This document shows positions 8,984-21,640 of a stretch of 64,000 bases of DNA, piece after piece (position 1 is the stretch's first letter; every line of letters starts with the position of its first letter). The DNA lies in contig JADJPW010000016.1 of NCBI GenBank assembly GCA_016713035.1, forward strand, positions 97,452 to 161,451, in the 5' to 3' direction. The notes beneath the pieces are model-generated. The model did not search any database. It saw only the letters and a list, made by a program, of their open reading frames with translations, and was not told where the DNA came from. A program made the position numbers and the translations under genes. The DNA is from Verrucomicrobiaceae bacterium. GTDB lineage: Bacteria; Verrucomicrobiota; Verrucomicrobiia; Verrucomicrobiales; Verrucomicrobiaceae.

Positions 8984-11035
8984 ATGCGTGCCGCCTACGC
9001 CATCCTACTGCTTTTTCCGCCCACCGGCTCGCGGCGGAAAGCGTGAGCTACAATCGCGATGTGCGTCCCATCCTCGCGGCGAAGTGTTTTGCCTGCCACG
9101 GACCCGATGAGGACAAACGTGAGGCGGATCTGCGTCTCGATGTGCCTGGTGAGCACTTTGACGGCAAAGAAATCATCCACCGCATCACCACCACGGATGC
9201 GGACGAGGTGATGCCACCGCGCACCTCGCCCAAGCCGCTCACACGCCAGGAAAAAAGCATCCTGAAGCAATGGATCGACTCTGGGGCCAAGTATGAGCAG
9301 CACTGGGCTTTCCGGCCCATCACTCACCCCGTCGCACCGACAGGCATCGACGGCTTGATCCGTGCTGAATTGCAAAAACACGGCCTCCAGCCCGCCCCGC
9401 GTGCAGATGCCACCACACTCATCCGCCGCCTCTATCTCGACCTCATTGGCCTACCACCGCCAGCGAGCCTTTCCATCCCAGCGAGGCCCCACGGACGGAG
9501 CCTACGCTGCCCTCGTCGATCAGCTCCTCGCCGATCCACGCTTTGGCGAGCGCTGGGGCCGCCATTGGCTCGATATGGCACGCTACGCAGACTCGAATGG
9601 CTTCCTCGGCGATGGTCTGCGCCCCAATGCCTATCGCTACCGCGACTGGGTGATCCAGGCCTTCAATGACGACATGCCTTTCGATCAATTCACCATCGCA
9701 CAGATTGCGGGTGATCTCACATCAGCGCCCGCAGGCACCGGCTTTCATCGCAATGCCGCTCTCAATACCGAAGCCGGCGTGGATAAGGAAGAAGCACGCT
9801 ACCAAAACCTCGTCGATCGCGTCAATACCACCGCTCGCGTCTGGATGGGCCTCACCGTCGGCTGTGCGCAGTGCCACACGCACAAATATGACCCGATCAC
9901 CATCCGCGACTACTACAGCTTCTACGCCTTCTTTGATAACACCGAGGACCGCGAGGATGCGAGGACCAAGGCCCCACTGCTTGCAGAGGTCAGCAAAGAC
10001 CGCCGCCAGACCTATGTGCACATGGCGGGCGACTACACACGGCGCGGGCCCGATGTGGTGCCTGCCACACTCTCCGCGCTGCCTTCACCATCTGGCCCCA
10101 CTCGGCTCGATCTCGCCAAGTGGCTCGTCTCACCGCAGAATCCACTCACGGCTCGCGTGGCGGTGAATCACCTCTGGAGCAAGCTCTTCGGCTACGGCCT
10201 CGTGCGCACGCCGGATGACTTCGGCACCAGTGGCGAGTCTCCCAGCCACCCAGAGCTGCTCGACTGGCTGGCCTCCGACTTCATGCGGCACGGCTGGAGC
10301 CGCAAGCATCTCATCAAGCGCATCGTGATGAGCGAAACGTATCGACAGAGCAGCGCAGTGCCCGACTCTCACCTCTTGGCACTCCGCACTGAGCTTGATC
10401 CACTGAACAAGCTCCTCTCGCATCAAAACCGCATCCGATTGGATGCCGAAATCCTGCGTGATTCCGCGCTCGCTGTCAGCGGCCTGTTGAAACCTACCAT
10501 CGGCGGCCCCAGCTTCCGCCCGCCGTTGCCCGAGGACGTTTTCGATGTCGGCCGCTCGTCGAACTGGCAGGCCAGCCCCGGCGATGAAATCTACCGACGC
10601 AGCCTCTACATCATCACGCTGCGCAGTGTCTTGTATCCCACGCTCACCACTTTCGATGCACCGGATGCGGCGGATGCCTGTGTGCGCCGCGAGCGCTCCA
10701 ATACGCCGCTACAAGCCCTCACCATGATGAACGACAGCGTCTTCGTCGAAGCCGCCCAAGCCCTGGCGCTGCGAGCACTGCGTGAGAGCAGCGATGCGCT
10801 CCCGCACCTCTTCCGCCTTGTCTTGAACCGTTCCCCGCGCCCCGAGGAGCTACAGCGCCTACAAGCCTTTCACCGCGACCAAAAAGCTCGCGTGCAAAAC
10901 GGCGGCAGCGCTGCGCTCCGCGTGCTCGGCACACATGAAAAAGGCTTGTCCGCAGGCAGCGCCATCGAGGCCGCCACCCTCGTCGCGACCGCACGCGTGT
11001 TGATGAATCTCGATGAGTTCATCAATCGCGAGTGA
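8984..11035 (+). CDS. Planctomycete-type cytochrome c, DUF1549, DUF1553 protein (two frameshifts)
   Basis: The product carries the PSCyt1 heme domain (NRDVRPILAAKCFACHG), then DUF1549 (GERWGRHWLDMARYADSNG, with a second CxxCH in CAQCHTHKYDP), then DUF1553 (PTRLDLAKWLVSP, LLDWLASDFM, SNTPLQALTMMND). Such proteins are a hallmark of Planctomycetes and Verrucomicrobia and are exported; redox roles in polysaccharide breakdown are suspected. The gene starts at ATG 8984, three bases after the previous stop (MRAAYAILLLF). It leaves frame in the T run 9012-9016: one extra T would continue into SAHRLAAESVSYN. A second shift lies near 9460-9480, in the DUF1549 region. Both look like sequencing errors because everything downstream is well conserved. 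Reconstructed length is about 680 residues. Confidence 0.8.
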
Positions 11036-11105
11036 GGTGCCCCACCGCTCCCGCTTGATCAAAGAGCGGGCAAACATGTCTGCTCCACGGCGTTCTTCTC
11101 CTGTC

Positions 11106-11963
11106 ATGAAACGCACCACCCTACTCCGCCTTGTCCTCGCTCTCTGCCTCGTTCCCATGGTCCATGCGGACACGCCACCCCAGGGGCTCCGCGTGCTCAC
11201 CGCAGGGCATAGTTTTCATGTCTGGATGCCCGGCCTCTTGATCGACGTCACCAAGAAAGCTGGGATCAGCGGCCACCAGCAAGTAGGCCTCTCATCCATC
11301 GGTGGTTCACGCGTCTATCAGCATTGGGACGCCGTGGGCGAAAAGCAGAAGATCAAACCCGCGCTCATCGAGTCCAAGGCGGACGTGCTCACCCTCTCGC
11401 CCATCTTTCTGCCCGATAACGGCATCGAAAACTTCGTCAAACTGGGCCTCGAGCACAATCCGAACCTCCGCATTACCGTGCAGGAATTTTGGATGACCTT
11501 TGAGAACCAGGAACTCTGGGGAAAGCCAAACAAAGGCCTCGTCATCGACCGCGACTCCATGACCGTGGCGCAACTGCATCAAGCCCATGATGCCTACTTC
11601 AAGTCCATGGACGACCATGTGCGTGAGCTGAACGCCAAGTATGGCAAAACCGCCGTCTTTGTCGTCCCCGTCGGTCAGGCCGTCATCGCCCTGCGTGATC
11701 TCATCATCCAAGGCAAAGCCCCCGGCATCGCCAAGCAGAGCGAACTCTTCACCGACGCCATCGGCCATCCGCGTGATCACATCAAAGCACTTGCCACCTA
11801 CTGCCACTTTGCCGTGATCTACCGCCGCAGCCCCATCGGCCTCTCCACGCCTGCCGCCATCGCCAAACTACCCGATGGCGACAAGCTCAATCCCATCCTC
11901 CAAAAACTCGCCTGGGACGCCGTCACCCAGCATCCCCTCAGCGGCGTGAAGGCCACGCCATGA
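11106..11963 (+). CDS. Secreted SGNH-hydrolase-like protein
   Basis: A 285-residue protein with a signal peptide (MKRTTLLRLVLALCLVPMVHA). It opens with LRVLTAGHSFHVW, a GHSF block like the GNSF/GDS block of SGNH-type esterases, but with His in the second place. A later segment (VFVVPVGQAVIALRDLI and HPRDHIKALATYCHF) resembles the conserved ends of these enzymes, where His from an HP/HxxxH context completes the active site. No other family fits better. Its TGA overlaps the ATG of the next gene (ATGA), so it is probably translationally coupled to the beta-helix/hydrolase protein. Deacetylation of a carbohydrate is a guess from context only. Confidence 0.55.
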   Translation: MKRTTLLRLVLALCLVPMVHADTPPQGLRVLTAGHSFHVWMPGLLIDVTKKAGISGHQQVGLSSIGGSRVYQHWDAVGEKQKIKPALIESKADVLTLSPIFLPDNGIENFVKLGLEHNPNLRITVQEFWMTFENQELWGKPNKGLVIDRDSMTVAQLHQAHDAYFKSMDDHVRELNAKYGKTAVFVVPVGQAVIALRDLIIQGKAPGIAKQSELFTDAIGHPRDHIKALATYCHFAVIYRRSPIGLSTPAAIAKLPDGDKLNPILQKLAWDAVTQHPLSGVKATP

Positions 11964-13789
11964 AGCACGCCCCAGTCTTCTGCGCACTGCTCTTCGCCTC
12001 CGCGCTCTCGGCGGCGACCATTCAGGTGCCCAGAGACGCTCAGAGCATCCCAGAGGCACTCCAGAAGGCCAAAATGGGCGATGTCGTGCTCGTCGCGGCA
12101 GGGACCTATCGCGGTGACTTGAAGCTCAAAAACGGCGTCACGCTCCAAAGTGCCGGAAATGACAAAAAAGGCCAAATCGGCCTCCTACGAGCTGAAGCGA
12201 CCATTCTCGAAGGAAGCATCGAAATGGCCGAAAAGGCCATTTTGGATGGCTTTAGCGTCACCCAGGTCGGCAAATACGACGAACAGCTCTGGAAGCACCA
12301 TTTTGAAACCAAGGGCGAGGAGCAAGACCACCAGTCCATCGGCGCTGCGGGCACTCCAGGCATCGCCGTCGCCACCACATGCCAGGTGCGGCACAACATC
12401 GTCCACCACATCGGCTACACCGGCATCGCCATCACCGCAGGATCGCCGCTCATCGTGGGAAACGTCTGCTACCGGAACATGGGCGGCGGTATCGGCTCCA
12501 TGAGTGGCTCCACCGCCCGCATCGAGAAGAATCTCTGCTTTGAAAACTTCTACGCCGGCATCGGCTGCGACTCCGCCAGCCCACTCATCCAGGAAAACAC
12601 CTGCCATAGCAACATCCGCGCTGGCATCGGCATCAGCGAGGGCTCATCGCCCCAAGTTCTCAGCAATCGCTGCGATAACAACCGTCGTGCAGGCATCGGC
12701 ATCCGCACCGGGAGCGACACACGCCCCGTGATCAAAGGCAATGAATGCCGTGGAAATGAAATGGCAGGCATCGGCATCGAAGAAGGCGCACAGCCCGAGA
12801 TCCTGAACAATCGACTTATCGACAACAAACTCGTCGCCATCGGCATCAGCGGCGGATCACGGGCCATCATCACCCACAATGAACTCCGCCGCGAAGGCGG
12901 CATGCCGCCGCTCATCGCCGTGCTGGAGGACTCCCAGGCCAGCATCACACAGAACACGCTCCACGGCGGCGGAGTCGCCGCCATCGTCGTCAAAGGCGCA
13001 GCCGACATCTCCCGCAATCACTTCGTCATCCCAGGACCGAAGAAGCACCTCCTCGCCTTCCCAGATGCGCAAGTCACCGAGTCCGAGAACATGCTTCTCA
13101 CCGACACCGCCTTTCGCTCCACGCTCGATGGCACCGAGCAGCGCTACGTCCAACTCCACCCCATCGGGGACAAAAAACCACGCACCGCCCTCATCGCCCT
13201 ACACGGCCACGGCTCTGATCGCTGGCAATTCATCCGCGACACCCGCGGCGAGTGCCAGGGCCTGCGTGATGTCGCCGCGAAGCACGGCCTACTTTTCATT
13301 TCCCCCGATTACCGCGCCAAAACATCCTGGATGGGCCCCGCTGCGGAGGCCGATGTGCTCCAGATCATCACCCAGCTACGCCAGCAGCAGCAGATCGACC
13401 GCATCTTCATCGCTGGCGGCTCCATGGGCGGCACCTCAGCACTCATCTTCACCGTGCTACACCCAGACCTCATCGCGGGCGTGTGTAGCCTCAATGGCAC
13501 CGCCAACATGATCGAGTATGCCGGTTTCAAAGCCGCCATCGACACCTCCTACGGCAGCGCAGAGCAGCGGCGCATACGCAGCGCCGAGCTGCACGCCCAG
13601 CGCCTCTCCACCCTGCCCGTAGCGCTCACTACCGGGGGAAAGGACACCATCGTCCCGCCAGCCAGCACCCTGCGCCTCGCCAAGCAGCTCCCGCGTGTCC
13701 TCCATATCCACCGTGACTCCGGTGGGCACTCGACATCGTATGCCGACACCGTGCAGGCCATGGAGTTTCTACTCAAACAGCGTCCTTGA
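11960..13789 (+). CDS. Secreted beta-helix / alpha-beta hydrolase fusion
   Basis: A 609-residue exported protein (signal MKHAPVFCALLFASALSA). Residues about 20-370 form a right-handed parallel beta-helix of the NosD/pectate-lyase type. It has an opening IQVPRDAQSIPEALQKA and repeating coils such as GYTGIAITAGSPLI, RAGIGISEGSSPQVLSN and MAGIGIEEGAQPEILNN. From about residue 395 an alpha/beta hydrolase domain begins (ALIALHGHGSDRW), with the nucleophile elbow GGSMGG, an acid in TTGGKDTIVPP and the His in SGGHSTSYAD, so a complete Ser-Asp-His triad is visible. The fusion suggests an esterase held on a polysaccharide-binding coil. It follows the SGNH-like gene with a 4-base overlap. Confidence 0.8.
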   Translation: MKHAPVFCALLFASALSAATIQVPRDAQSIPEALQKAKMGDVVLVAAGTYRGDLKLKNGVTLQSAGNDKKGQIGLLRAEATILEGSIEMAEKAILDGFSVTQVGKYDEQLWKHHFETKGEEQDHQSIGAAGTPGIAVATTCQVRHNIVHHIGYTGIAITAGSPLIVGNVCYRNMGGGIGSMSGSTARIEKNLCFENFYAGIGCDSASPLIQENTCHSNIRAGIGISEGSSPQVLSNRCDNNRRAGIGIRTGSDTRPVIKGNECRGNEMAGIGIEEGAQPEILNNRLIDNKLVAIGISGGSRAIITHNELRREGGMPPLIAVLEDSQASITQNTLHGGGVAAIVVKGAADISRNHFVIPGPKKHLLAFPDAQVTESENMLLTDTAFRSTLDGTEQRYVQLHPIGDKKPRTALIALHGHGSDRWQFIRDTRGECQGLRDVAAKHGLLFISPDYRAKTSWMGPAAEADVLQIITQLRQQQQIDRIFIAGGSMGGTSALIFTVLHPDLIAGVCSLNGTANMIEYAGFKAAIDTSYGSAEQRRIRSAELHAQRLSTLPVALTTGGKDTIVPPASTLRLAKQLPRVLHIHRDSGGHSTSYADTVQAMEFLLKQRP

Positions 13790-13847
13790 CGCCGCCCACC
13801 CCGTCTCGCACTATCCCCGCCCCATTTTTCCCCTCTAAAAACTACCC

Positions 13848-14272
13848 ATGGCCCAAGAAACTACCCTCATCCTGCTCAAACCCGATTGCGTCGCCAAAGG
13901 CATCAACGGCTCCATCTCAAACGCTTCGAAGACGAAGGCTTCCGCGTCCGTGGCTGCAAGATGATCCGCCTCACCGATGAGCTGCTCAAAGAGCACTACT
14001 CCCACATCGCTGACCGCCCCTTCTTCCCCACCGTCGCTGAGTTCATGAAGAGCAAGCCCGTCATCGCCATCGCCCTCGGTGGTGAAAACGTCATCGCCCA
14101 TGTCCGCGACCTCCTCGGCCCCACCGATTCCCAGGCCGCTCCCAAAGGCACCATCCGTGGTGACTTCGGCACCGATAAGATGACCAACGTCGTCCACGCC
14201 TCCGACTCACCAGAAGCCGCCGCTCTCGAAATCGAGCGCTTCTTCCACCATGGAGAAATTTTCAGCTATTGA
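13848..14272 (+). CDS. ndk: Nucleoside diphosphate kinase (one frameshift)
   Basis: Phosphorylates nucleoside diphosphates from ATP through a phospho-histidine. The N terminus (MAQETTLILLKPDCVAKG) is in one frame and the rest (ISKRFEDEGFRVRGCKM onward) in another. Later sequence is highly typical: PFFPTVAEFM, GENVIAHVRDLLGPT, GTIRGDFGTD and the active-site His in NVVHASDSPE. The break is at about 13918, where TCTCAAACGC would read TCC-AAA-CGC with one more C. Because the gene is short and otherwise perfect, the break is probably a base-calling error. The expected length is about 142 residues, normal for the family. ATG 13848 has a short A-rich leader. Confidence 0.88.
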
Positions 14273-14317
14273 GCCCAGCCTAGCCTGCGCTACACTCGCG
14301 CTCGCTAGCATCCCCAC

Positions 14318-14405
14318 GCCGATGTGGTGAAATGGTAAACACAGCAGACTTAAAATCTGCTGGGGAGCAATCCCCTTGCCGGTTCGAGTCCGGCCATCGG
14401 CACCA
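14318..14405 (+). tRNA. tRNA-Leu (anticodon UAA)
   Basis: An 88-base cloverleaf. The acceptor arm pairs GCCGATG with CATCGGC. The anticodon arm is CAGACTTAAAATCTG, giving a UAA anticodon. A long class II variable arm (GGGGAGCAATCCCC) and the T arm CCGGTTCGAGTCCGG follow. The discriminator A is followed by an encoded CCA end. The class II variable arm and UAA anticodon together identify leucine. Confidence 0.97.
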
Positions 14406-14406
14406 C

Positions 14407-14424
14407 CTGGGCTTTTCAGCCCAG
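14407..14424. terminator. Hairpin between tRNA-Leu and proC ends
   Basis: CTGGGCT and AGCCCAG form a 7-bp stem with a 4-base TTTC loop. It lies just after the tRNA 3' end on the plus strand and overlaps the last codons and stop of proC on the minus strand. There is no T tract on either side, so its role as a terminator between the convergent genes is only a possibility. Confidence 0.3.
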
Positions 14425-15213
14425 CTCACCCGCACGCTCCGTCGCACGCCGCACCGCCTGCAGCAGTGCATTGCGCAGACCATGCTTTTCGAGCTGCTCT
14501 AGGCCCGCGATCGTCGTCCCACCGGGGCTGGTCACCTCATCCCGCAGTGCAGCCGGGTGTTTCCCCGTCTCCAGCACCATTTTCGCCGCTCCCAGCACTG
14601 TCTGCGCCGCCAGCCGCTGCGCCGCCACACGCGGCAGCCCCATCAGCACGCCGCCATCCGCCAGCGCCTCGATCACGGTATAGACATAGGCCGGACCACT
14701 ACCGCTCAGGCCCGTCACGGCATTGATCAGCTTTTCTGAAACCTCATCCGCCGTGCCCACGGCTCCCAGCAGGCTTTTCGCCATTTCCGCGTCCGCCGCC
14801 GTCGCGTGCGTGCCACGACAAAAAGCCGCCGCACCCGCCCCGACCAGCGCGGGCGTGTTCGGCATGCTGCGAATCACCCGCTGGCCGCTTCCCAGCCATT
14901 TTTCCAGTTTTTCCACCGAAACGCCCGCTGCGATGCTGAGGTAAAGAGGCCGATTTTTCGCCTTTCCGAGCTCTAGGCACAGTTTTTCCACATCCGCCGG
15001 TTTTACCGCCAAAATCACCACCTCGCTCTTTTCGGCCACTTCGGCTGCCAGACCGGCCTCACAGGCACAATTTAGGCCCTTTTTCAGCGAATCGACCGCC
15101 TCCGGCACCGCATCGCACAGCGTCACGCTCACCTCCGCTGCTCCCAGCGCCGTCTCCACGCCCCGCAGCAGTGCCCCGCCCATTTTCCCACAGCCGATAA
15201 GTCCGATTTTCAT
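14416..15213 (-). CDS. proC: Pyrroline-5-carboxylate reductase
   Basis: Last step of proline synthesis, NAD(P)H-dependent reduction of 1-pyrroline-5-carboxylate in the cytoplasm. The 265-residue length matches the family. The dinucleotide site is MKIGLIGCGKMGGALL at the N terminus; AVKPADVEKLC and RSMPNTPALVGAG are typical middle motifs. The C-terminal signature is complete: TGLSGSGPAYVY, LPRVAAQRLAAQT and DEVTSPGGTTIAGL. ATG 15213 is the natural start. It converges on tRNA-Leu and is followed upstream by repeat-rich DNA leading to carB. Confidence 0.95.
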   Translation of the reverse strand: MKIGLIGCGKMGGALLRGVETALGAAEVSVTLCDAVPEAVDSLKKGLNCACEAGLAAEVAEKSEVVILAVKPADVEKLCLELGKAKNRPLYLSIAAGVSVEKLEKWLGSGQRVIRSMPNTPALVGAGAAAFCRGTHATAADAEMAKSLLGAVGTADEVSEKLINAVTGLSGSGPAYVYTVIEALADGGVLMGLPRVAAQRLAAQTVLGAAKMVLETGKHPAALRDEVTSPGGTTIAGLEQLEKHGLRNALLQAVRRATERAGELG

Positions 15214-15313
15214 GATTCCTGATTTTAGATTTTAGATTCCTGATTCGCCCCCAGCATTCGAGCTTCCTCGCCGCATTTCAAATCAGGAATCAGGATTCTA
15301 AAATCAGGAATCC
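15214..15313. repeat. Inverted repeat built on GATTCCTGATT
   Basis: Left arm 15214-15246 contains two GATTCCTGATT cores; right arm 15280-15313 contains the complement (AATCAGGAATC) in matching order. The arms could fold into a long hairpin with a loop of about 33 bases. A second copy lies at 15427-15517. The element sits immediately upstream of the proC start and in the carB leader. Confidence 0.65.
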
Positions 15314-15426
15314 AGTCCCCGCATTTGACGCACCCCGCAGACCATGCAAGATGCCGCGCTTTCCGGCCTAAGTAGCCTAGTTGTTGTGCAACTAGAGCCA
15401 CCCAGGCTCCCGAAAGCGCCCCACGG

Positions 15427-15517
15427 GAATCCTGATTCTAGATTCATGATTCCTGATTCATCCCAGCGCATCGCGAACAGGCCCGAATCAGGAATCAGGA
15501 ATCAAAAATCAAGAATT
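15427..15517. repeat. Second copy of the GATTCCTGATT inverted repeat
   Basis: Left arm 15427-15459 and right arm 15485-15517 use the same AATCAGGAATC core as the copy at 15214-15313. The 110 bases between the two copies hold no gene. Together they fill most of the 350-base gap between proC and carB. They resemble dispersed intergenic palindromes rather than a regulator site. Confidence 0.6.
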
Positions 15518-15564
15518 CCGCCCTAACCCCCCCCGATCTCCGCCCTTCGCTCTCTGCTTCCCCC

Positions 15565-18921
<3,357 letters not shown>

Positions 18922-18973
18922 CTATGCAAGGAGCCGCTCAATACAGAGTTTGCTTCAACTTCTCTTCCCAACC

Positions 18974-19813
18974 ATGAGCGACTCTTCCGTGACTCAAGCT
19001 ATTCCAAGTGCCGCATCACCACCGGCATATGTGAATCCTCCGGTAATTGAACGTGTGGTGACGTTGCATGCTCCGATGACCGCTGAGGTGTTTGAGGCCA
19101 ATATCGAGAGGTGGAAGCAAAAAGTGACCCCTGAATATCCAGCCGAGGAGCCTCTTATCGAATGGCTGGTTGAGATGGAGGAGAAAGATGGAGTGCCGTT
19201 GTTCGACACTTTGGCCCCCAAGCTGAGAATTACTCATCGCTTCTCGAAGAAAACTAAAGCCGAGGGTTTCGATTGGAGCATTCGATGTCCAGTTGGCAAG
19301 TTCACGATGAACATGCATTCACATCCAGGGTCGGGGCGACGTTATGGCCATCTCCGGAAGGAATTTGCCAAGTGGCTTCCTCAATGGATGGAACATTTTG
19401 GCGTTGAGACGGCGGAGCACCTAAACTTGGGATATATCAATGTTCTACGCCGCGACGTTACACCTCAATTCTTCAACAAAGAGGGTGGGCTGGAACTGGA
19501 CAAGGTTTTGCGCGTTTTCTCCGAGATTCCGGGCAAACATGAGAGCTTGGAGCCTCCTTACGATTGCCGAGTGACAGTAAACCTCGGCAACGCGCCAGCA
19601 AGAAAGCTCTCTATTCGAGTGAAAGATGCCACTACACCTGCGAATGGCGTGGCAATCAAAGTCACCCTGGAAACTTTGGCCCAAGTCAGCAGGGAGGGTG
19701 GGGTTTCAGAGGTTCTAGAGTTGCTTGACTGGAGCCACGAGCGTATTATCGAGCGATTCGAGCAGGTTTTCACCGACGAAGCCAAGGCATCTTTCACGCC
19801 TGAAGCCCAATGA
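18974..19813 (+). CDS. TIGR04255-like protein
   Basis: A 279-residue protein of more AT-rich composition than its neighbours. The N-terminal stretch YVNPPVIERVVTLHAP and the central HLNLGYINVLRRDVTPQFF are like the sporadically distributed, uncharacterised TIGR04255 family. That match is from memory of the family pattern and is moderate. No catalytic motif is visible and there is no signal peptide or membrane segment, so it should be cytoplasmic. ATG 18974 is chosen (MSDSSVTQAIP). Its stop overlaps the next start (ATGA at 19810), so it is the first gene of a coupled three-gene operon that ends in a metallo-hydrolase. Confidence 0.6.
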   Translation: MSDSSVTQAIPSAASPPAYVNPPVIERVVTLHAPMTAEVFEANIERWKQKVTPEYPAEEPLIEWLVEMEEKDGVPLFDTLAPKLRITHRFSKKTKAEGFDWSIRCPVGKFTMNMHSHPGSGRRYGHLRKEFAKWLPQWMEHFGVETAEHLNLGYINVLRRDVTPQFFNKEGGLELDKVLRVFSEIPGKHESLEPPYDCRVTVNLGNAPARKLSIRVKDATTPANGVAIKVTLETLAQVSREGGVSEVLELLDWSHERIIERFEQVFTDEAKASFTPEAQ

Positions 19814-20439
19814 TCCTCACCCCAACCACCGGCCCAACATTACACTCGGCAGAAGCTGTTGCTTCTGACAGTGCTTATGTGAAGAAAGCTTCGGAAGCGG
19901 TTGCCGCAGCGAAGCCAGATCAGGGACGACGCCTAAAATATGAATTTGAACGAGAGTTGTTGCCGCTGGAGGGTGGTCAGGTTCTTCTTCATTTGCGAAA
20001 CCGACTAATGGTGGACGTTGATCCAACAACAATGCGTTGTGGAGTGGCAGAGTGGGGCGTGAGTTTATCTGTCACAGAGGTTGCGGATCTGCCGAATCGT
20101 TTGGCCCGCCAGTTTTTGACCCTATTTAGCAAGGCAGATCGGGACGCCTTGGATCAAGCGGAGTCTGACCAATGGCTGCGAATAATAGATCAGGTCGATT
20201 ATCGTCGCTTCTGCATCGATCGTGCTGCGCCGCAATATGTTGAAGGTGTCGTAGAGACAAAACAGCCGAACTTCGTTCGCGTGCGCTGGTATGATGATTC
20301 GGTAGAGAAGATCGATTTTCCGGTGGCCTCTGCCCTTAACGTGCTGAAAAAGGGTGATGAATTTGGAGCCTATGTGAAGCTCGGACTCGGCAACAAGGCG
20401 ATGTCAATTGAGCGGCTCACCATCCTCTCCGCTGCGTGA
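19810..20439 (+). CDS. Uncharacterised protein, middle gene of three-gene operon
   Basis: A 209-residue soluble protein that I do not recognise. The C-terminal third is predicted beta-rich from its alternation (YVEGVVETKQPNFVRVRWYD, then KIDFPVASALNVL), which suggests a small barrel. The N-terminal half is charged and probably helical. No Cys/His cluster or nucleotide-binding loop is seen. Its ATG overlaps the stop of the TIGR04255-like gene by 4 bases, and its own stop overlaps a GTG start of the metallo-hydrolase (GTGA). Such coupling implies a fixed ratio of the three products. Confidence 0.7.
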   Translation: MILTPTTGPTLHSAEAVASDSAYVKKASEAVAAAKPDQGRRLKYEFERELLPLEGGQVLLHLRNRLMVDVDPTTMRCGVAEWGVSLSVTEVADLPNRLARQFLTLFSKADRDALDQAESDQWLRIIDQVDYRRFCIDRAAPQYVEGVVETKQPNFVRVRWYDDSVEKIDFPVASALNVLKKGDEFGAYVKLGLGNKAMSIERLTILSAA

Positions 20440-21464
20440 GTGCTAAGCCCGACCTGACCATAGATTTTTGGGATGTCGGCCAAGCCGATTGCACGGTTAT
20501 CACACTTCCTAATGGAAGCCTCATCTTGATTGATGTCGGCAGGAGAGGGAGTCCAGTTGTCGATTGGCTCACCGAGCGAAGACCTCCCGCTCGTGTAGCT
20601 GCCATCGTGCTCACTCATAATCATGCGGATCACGCCGGTGCGATGCCATCCGTTGTTGCCAACCATCAGTCCAGCATCGGTGCTGTATGGATGCTTCAAG
20701 ATCGCCCCATCAACGACCCGACGTTCGCAAAGGTCTTCCGGTCCGTTGACGAAGCTGAGGCCAGAGGATGCTTCTGAGTCCGTCGGCTGGAAGACGGGCA
20801 AGAGATTTGGCGTGATGATCAATCCAGGCTTCGTCTCCATGTTCTATTTCCGACCTTCACGTCGAACGTGAAACATATGGGCTATCCGAATCAAACCAGC
20901 GGTCTGATCGTTCTGGATCACGGTGACAAAAGGCTTTGTGCGTGGCCCGGTGATCTGCCATTGGCAACCGTTGCAGATCAGCTTCGGGCTAATCACCCAG
21001 AAATGCTTCATGGGCCTCACCACGGAGGACCGGAGGATCTCAAAACGAACAAAGCTCGATCACGCCAAGCAGTCAGCGAGCTGTCGCCTCGAATGAGTTT
21101 CATCTCCGTTGGGACAACGAACAGCTACTCCCATCCAAAACCTGGCTACCTCGCATTGTTGGCTGCTTCTGGGTGTTGCGTTGTGTGTTCTGAAGTTACA
21201 AACGCCTGTGATCGCTGGCACTTCAAGAGTGATGTTCCTGTCTTTGATGGCAGCGCAGCGCTTGGATTGCGATCTTCACGATCAGGATCTCCGTGTCGAG
21301 GTGCATGGAGAATGACGGTCAAAGATGGTGCATTGATTCCAGATCGTTTCACCGACGAACACGCAAAACGAGTTACGAATCTCAAGCGTCCCCAGTGTCT
21401 AAAAGGAATGGGATGGCGAAGCGGCGAACCATCTCCATGGGTTAAAGATGCATCTGGAGATTGA
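20436..21464 (+). CDS. Metallo-beta-lactamase-fold hydrolase, ComEC-like (frameshifted)
   Basis: Starts at GTG 20436 and opens LTIDFWDVGQADCTVITLPN, followed by ILIDVG and the metal site THNHADHAG. This is the pattern of soluble MBL hydrolases related to the ComEC C-terminal domain, which often cut nucleic acids or nucleotides. Frames break near 20770 and 20865. The last part, with WPGDLPLA, MLHGPHHGG and SVGTTNSYSHPKPGY, restores the typical histidines of the family. There are no transmembrane segments, so it is a cytoplasmic enzyme, not a competence channel. It is third in the coupled operon and is followed within 100 bases by the end of an IS1380 element. Confidence 0.72.
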
Positions 21465-21640
21465 TCCCTATCGTTACGGTCACGAATCCGAACTGACGGG
21501 ATCAGGCCATCCAGCGGTTCACCGCACGGCAGAAGCTACAGAAAACTACACTCAGTTGGCCTAGCCAGAGACCATTGATCCCGGATTATGCAATTGAGTA
21601 AGCGAACGGCGGTGGGCGAGCGTCGATTTGGCGGAAGATA

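Noticed and set aside
13848..14272. Programmed frameshift in ndk
   Set aside because: No slippery heptamer is present and ndk is not known to use recoding; one lost C explains the break.
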